Assembly (NCBI GenBank): GCA_963770505.1
Contig: CAVYPR010000006.1
Coordinates: 558,001-622,000 of the forward strand
Direction of reading: 5' to 3'
From: CAVYPR01 sp963770505
GTDB lineage: Bacteria; Actinomycetota; Acidimicrobiia; Acidimicrobiales; RAAP-2
DNA: 64,000 nucleotides
In this document: piece by piece, positions 61,285 to 64,000 of the stretch
Layout of the letters: each line of letters begins with the position of its first letter
Numbering within the stretch: the stretch's first letter is position 1
Program-made: the position numbers and the translations under genes
Notes under the pieces: generated by a model
Databases searched by the model: none
What the model was told of the DNA's origin: nothing
The model's input: only the letters and a program-made list of their open reading frames with translations

Positions 61285-63473
61285 TCAGTGCGTTCCGGCG
61301 TCCTGGGGCAGTGGGTGGGGCAACTCCGGGGACCCGACCTCACCGGATTCGACGTGCAGCCTCGGGATGATCCCCGACAGCCACCCCGGCAGCCACCAGT
61401 TGGCCTTGCCGAACAGGTGCATGAGGGCGGGGACCAGCACGGTGCGGATAATGAAGGCGTCGATCACGATGGCGGTGGCCAGGCCGATACCGAACTGCTT
61501 GATGATGACGTTCCCGCCGAAGACGAACGAGCTGAAGACGAGGATCATGATGGCCGCCGCCGCGGTGATCACCCTGCCCGTCTCGGCCTGCCCGAGGGTC
61601 ACGGCCACGTGGTTGTCGCCCTTGAGGAGCCAGTCCTCGTGCATTCGGCTGATGAGGAAGACCTCGTAGTCCATGGACAGTCCGAAGAGGATGGAGAACA
61701 TGAGCACGGGGACGAACACGGCCACCGGGGTCGACACCGAGATCCCGAAGAGGGAGCGTCCCCAGCCCCACGTGAAGATGGCGGTGAGGATCCCGAGCGC
61801 GGCCGCCACCGACAGGAGGTTCATGACCGATGCCACCAGCGGGATGAGGAGACTGCGGAACAGCGCCATCAACAGCAGGAAGGCCAGGACGATCACCACG
61901 CCGACGAAGAGGGGCAGCTTGGCCGCCAGCACGTGGGTGAAGTCGGTCTGGACGGCCGTCGCCCCGCCCACCAAAACGGTCAACCCGGTCCCGGCCTCGT
62001 CCCTGGGGATTGTCGTGTCCCGCAGCCGGGCCAGCAGCGCGGCCGTGGCCGTCGACTGGGGACTCGTCGTGGGGTAGAGCTCGGCGACAGCCACCTTGTT
62101 GTCGGGGCTGATGGCCGGCTCGCTGCCGCCGGCCACCCCGTCCAGGCGGGACAGCCGGTGGACCACTTGGCCGAAGGCCCGTTCCTCTGCCGGCGAGTGG
62201 ACCGCCGCCACCAGCTCGAAGGGGCCGTTGAACCCCGGGCCGAACCCCTGGGCCAGCAGGTCGTAGGCCTGGCGGGTGGTGCTCCCGGCCTGGTCCGTCC
62301 CGGCGTCGTCGAGCCCCAGATGGATGCCGAACAATGGCAGCACGAGCAGGACGATGAGTCCCGTGGCCAGGGCTGCAGGAAGCACCGGGCGGCGCTGGAT
62401 GCCCTCCGCCCATCGGCGCCAACCGCCGGTGACCGCCTCGGCCACCGGCCCTGTCTTCTCCAGGGCGGCACGCTGGCGCCGGCTGAGCACCTTGGTGCCC
62501 ATGAACCCCAAGAGCGCAGGGAGAAGCGTCAGCGAGGCGAGCATGGTCAGGGCCACGGTGATGGCCGCCGAGAGGGCGATGCCGTAGAGGAAGGAGATCC
62601 CGAGGAGGAACTGGCCGAGGAGGGCGATGCAGACCGTGATGCCGGCGAAGAAGACGGCACGGCCCGACGTGTCAACGGCGTTGACCGAGGCGTCTGCCAC
62701 GCTGCGGCCGCCCTTCAGGCCGGTGCGGTGGCGGGTCACGATGAAGAGCGCGTAGTCCACTCCCACCCCCAATCCCAGCAGGACGCCGAGGATCGGGGCG
62801 AAGGAGGCGACGGCGAAGCCATGGCTGATCAAGCCGGTAATGAAGTAGCCGATGGCGATGGCCGTGAGCGCGGTGATCAGGGGAAGGAACGCCGCGAAGA
62901 GCGCGCCGAAGGCGATCCCCAGGACCGCCAGCGCCAGCACGATGCCAAGCACGGTGCTTCCCGATTCACTCTGCCCCTCGGCGTTCTCGATGTCCTGCCC
63001 GCCGAGCGCGACCTGCAGGCCGCGTCCCCCGCCTCCTGGGCCACCTTCATGACCTTCGCCACCGAGGCGATCGGCAGGTCGACCGACCGCTTGTCAAAGG
63101 TCACTGTGGCGAAGGCCACGGTGCCGTTCCGGCTCATCTGACCGGGTACCTCGTACGGGCTGCTCACCGACCGGACATGGGGCAGACGGGCGACTTCGTC
63201 GAGCATGCTGCGGATGCGGGCGACGAACGCCGGGCTCCGGAGCGTTCCCTCTGTCGCGTGCAAGACAATCTGGTCGGACGCCGTGGCGGCGCTCGAAAAG
63301 TCGGCCTGCACCAGGCTGAGCGCCTCTGACGACTGCGTGTTGTGCAGCTGGAACCGTGTCGAGAAGGCGTTGCCGACCCCGCGGTCGACGGCGAAGATCC
63401 CCACCAGCGCCACCAACCACAGGGCAAGGACGACCCGGCGGCGACGAAAGCACCATCCGCCAAGAGCTCGCAT
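61285..63473 (-). pseudogene. MMPL/RND-family transporter, one frameshift
   Basis: Two frames form one MMPL transporter of about 730 residues. The first (ATG 63473; 63482 also possible) covers TM1 (RRRVVLALWLVALVGIFAVDRG) and most of the first outer domain, to KVMKVAQEAG. The second continues GLQVALGGQDIENAEGQ, enters TVLGIVLALAVLGIAFGALF and includes GLGVGVDYALFIVTRHR and FGLSMDYEVFLISRM, the paired proton-relay motifs. The break lies at the CCCCC run at 63026-63030; adding one base restores the frame. The family exports lipids or other hydrophobic compounds. Confidence 0.82.
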
Positions 63474-63482
63474 GTCGACCAT

Positions 63483-64000
63483 TCTCCGGGAACCGGCTCG
63501 ACCGTTCCCGCCTCGGTGCCCGCACATCCGGGCGTTGACTGGCCATTATCCAAGGGATCGGCGGTCCCAGGGAATCAGGAGCGCCCCGGAATACCCAAGC
63601 CCGTCCTCCGAAACCGACCCACATCCGGTTCGGCCGGGCCCTGGACGTCCCCTCACGCGCTTGGCCTGCGCGGTCGGCTCAGGCACGGCCAGCAGGGTGA
63701 GGAGGGGTCTCTGCGGCCACCTGCTCGCCAGGAAGCCGAATGCGCTGGCCAGCGTTTCCAGGCGGCCGACGAGCCCGGTGCTGAAGGCTACAAAGCCATC
63801 ACCATCGGCAAAGCCGGCCGAACGTCGAGCTGACCCCGCACACGCCGCCGCGGAGCTCTTCGCCCAACATGCAACTCTTGAGCACCATCCATTACCGTCC
63901 CTGACCTTGACGCACCACCGCACCGCTGCTTCTCTGAATCAGGGGTGCGGCGCTCCGAATGTCGGGGCAATGGTTGTGACGTAGATGGGCGACGAAGATA
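63483..64000. other. No recognisable gene in the last 500 bases
   Basis: Frames of 60-160 codons are open on both strands here, but none shows a known domain, a credible start with a ribosome-binding site, or the codon pattern of the genes before it. The composition is somewhat less GC-rich towards the end. A remnant of a gene on either strand cannot be excluded. Confidence 0.5.

Noticed and set aside
1..64000. tRNA, rRNA and CRISPR arrays
   Set aside because: No cloverleaf-like sequence with a T-loop GTTCGA pattern in context, no rRNA-like stretch, and no regularly spaced repeats were seen on either strand by eye. A covariance-model search would be decisive.

Overview
The window is a GC-rich, densely coded chromosomal segment from an actinobacterium, most likely of the Acidimicrobiia type. 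That class call is inference. The support is a WhiB1-like regulator, a PdtaS-type histidine kinase, paired ArsA-like ATPases beside a DUF3107 gene, the MSMEG_4193 / DUF3090 / SCO1664 trio, a WS/DGAT acyltransferase, ETF with acyl-CoA dehydrogenase, and extensive GTG starts with GTGA or ATGA gene overlaps. No rRNA, tRNA, CRISPR array or intact transposase was found.

Layout. 0-8.3 kb: the 3' end of an F420 hydrogenase beta-subunit-like gene, a family-5 uracil-DNA glycosylase divergent from the three-gene trio, a membrane acyltransferase with an SGNH domain, etfBA, and a glycerophosphodiesterase broken by one frameshift. 8.3-16.3 kb: whiB, histidine kinase, PHP phosphatase, O-methyltransferase, two ArsA-like ATPases with DUF3107, a dGTPase-like HD hydrolase and two small proteins. 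16.3-19.6 kb: an Fe-S group with an Mrp carrier, a SufR-like regulator split into two overlapping frames, and a cysteine desulfurase. 19.6-28.1 kb: a complete System I cytochrome c maturation operon (ccdA, ccmABCDEFGHI) with a TIGR03083-family gene at its end. 28.1-31.7 kb: GDP-mannose dehydratase, glycosyltransferase, TetR regulator and a low-molecular-weight phosphatase.

31.7-36.2 kb: an indel-ridden island. It holds an AlpA/excisionase-like gene, a gluconate 2-dehydrogenase subunit 3-like gene, a GMC oxidoreductase readable only by switching frame many times, and a small broken gene. It is flanked by a 40-bp direct repeat carried by a C-terminal acyl-CoA dehydrogenase fragment on the left and a nearly full-length acyl-CoA dehydrogenase on the right. 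36.2-40.7 kb: a cold-shock gene, then cysS and an archaeal-type valS fired from one 20-bp bidirectional promoter. 40.7-45.7 kb: a branched-chain amino-acid ABC transporter with fused LivH-LivM. 45.8-64 kb: esterase, WS/DGAT, membrane protein, DUF1697, MFS exporter, site-2-type protease, ornithine carbamoyltransferase, a GNAT/acyl-CoA synthetase fusion, a PiT phosphate transporter with its PhoU-like partner, archease, a MacB-like ABC exporter, and an MMPL transporter split by one frameshift. The last 500 bases hold nothing recognisable.

Two themes recur. Single-base indels break several otherwise well-preserved genes, often in or beside short homopolymers, so sequence or assembly error must be separated from real decay. 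Several genes also start about 6-8 nt after a TANNNT element, which suggests leaderless transcription; two divergent pairs use overlapping bidirectional -10 elements.
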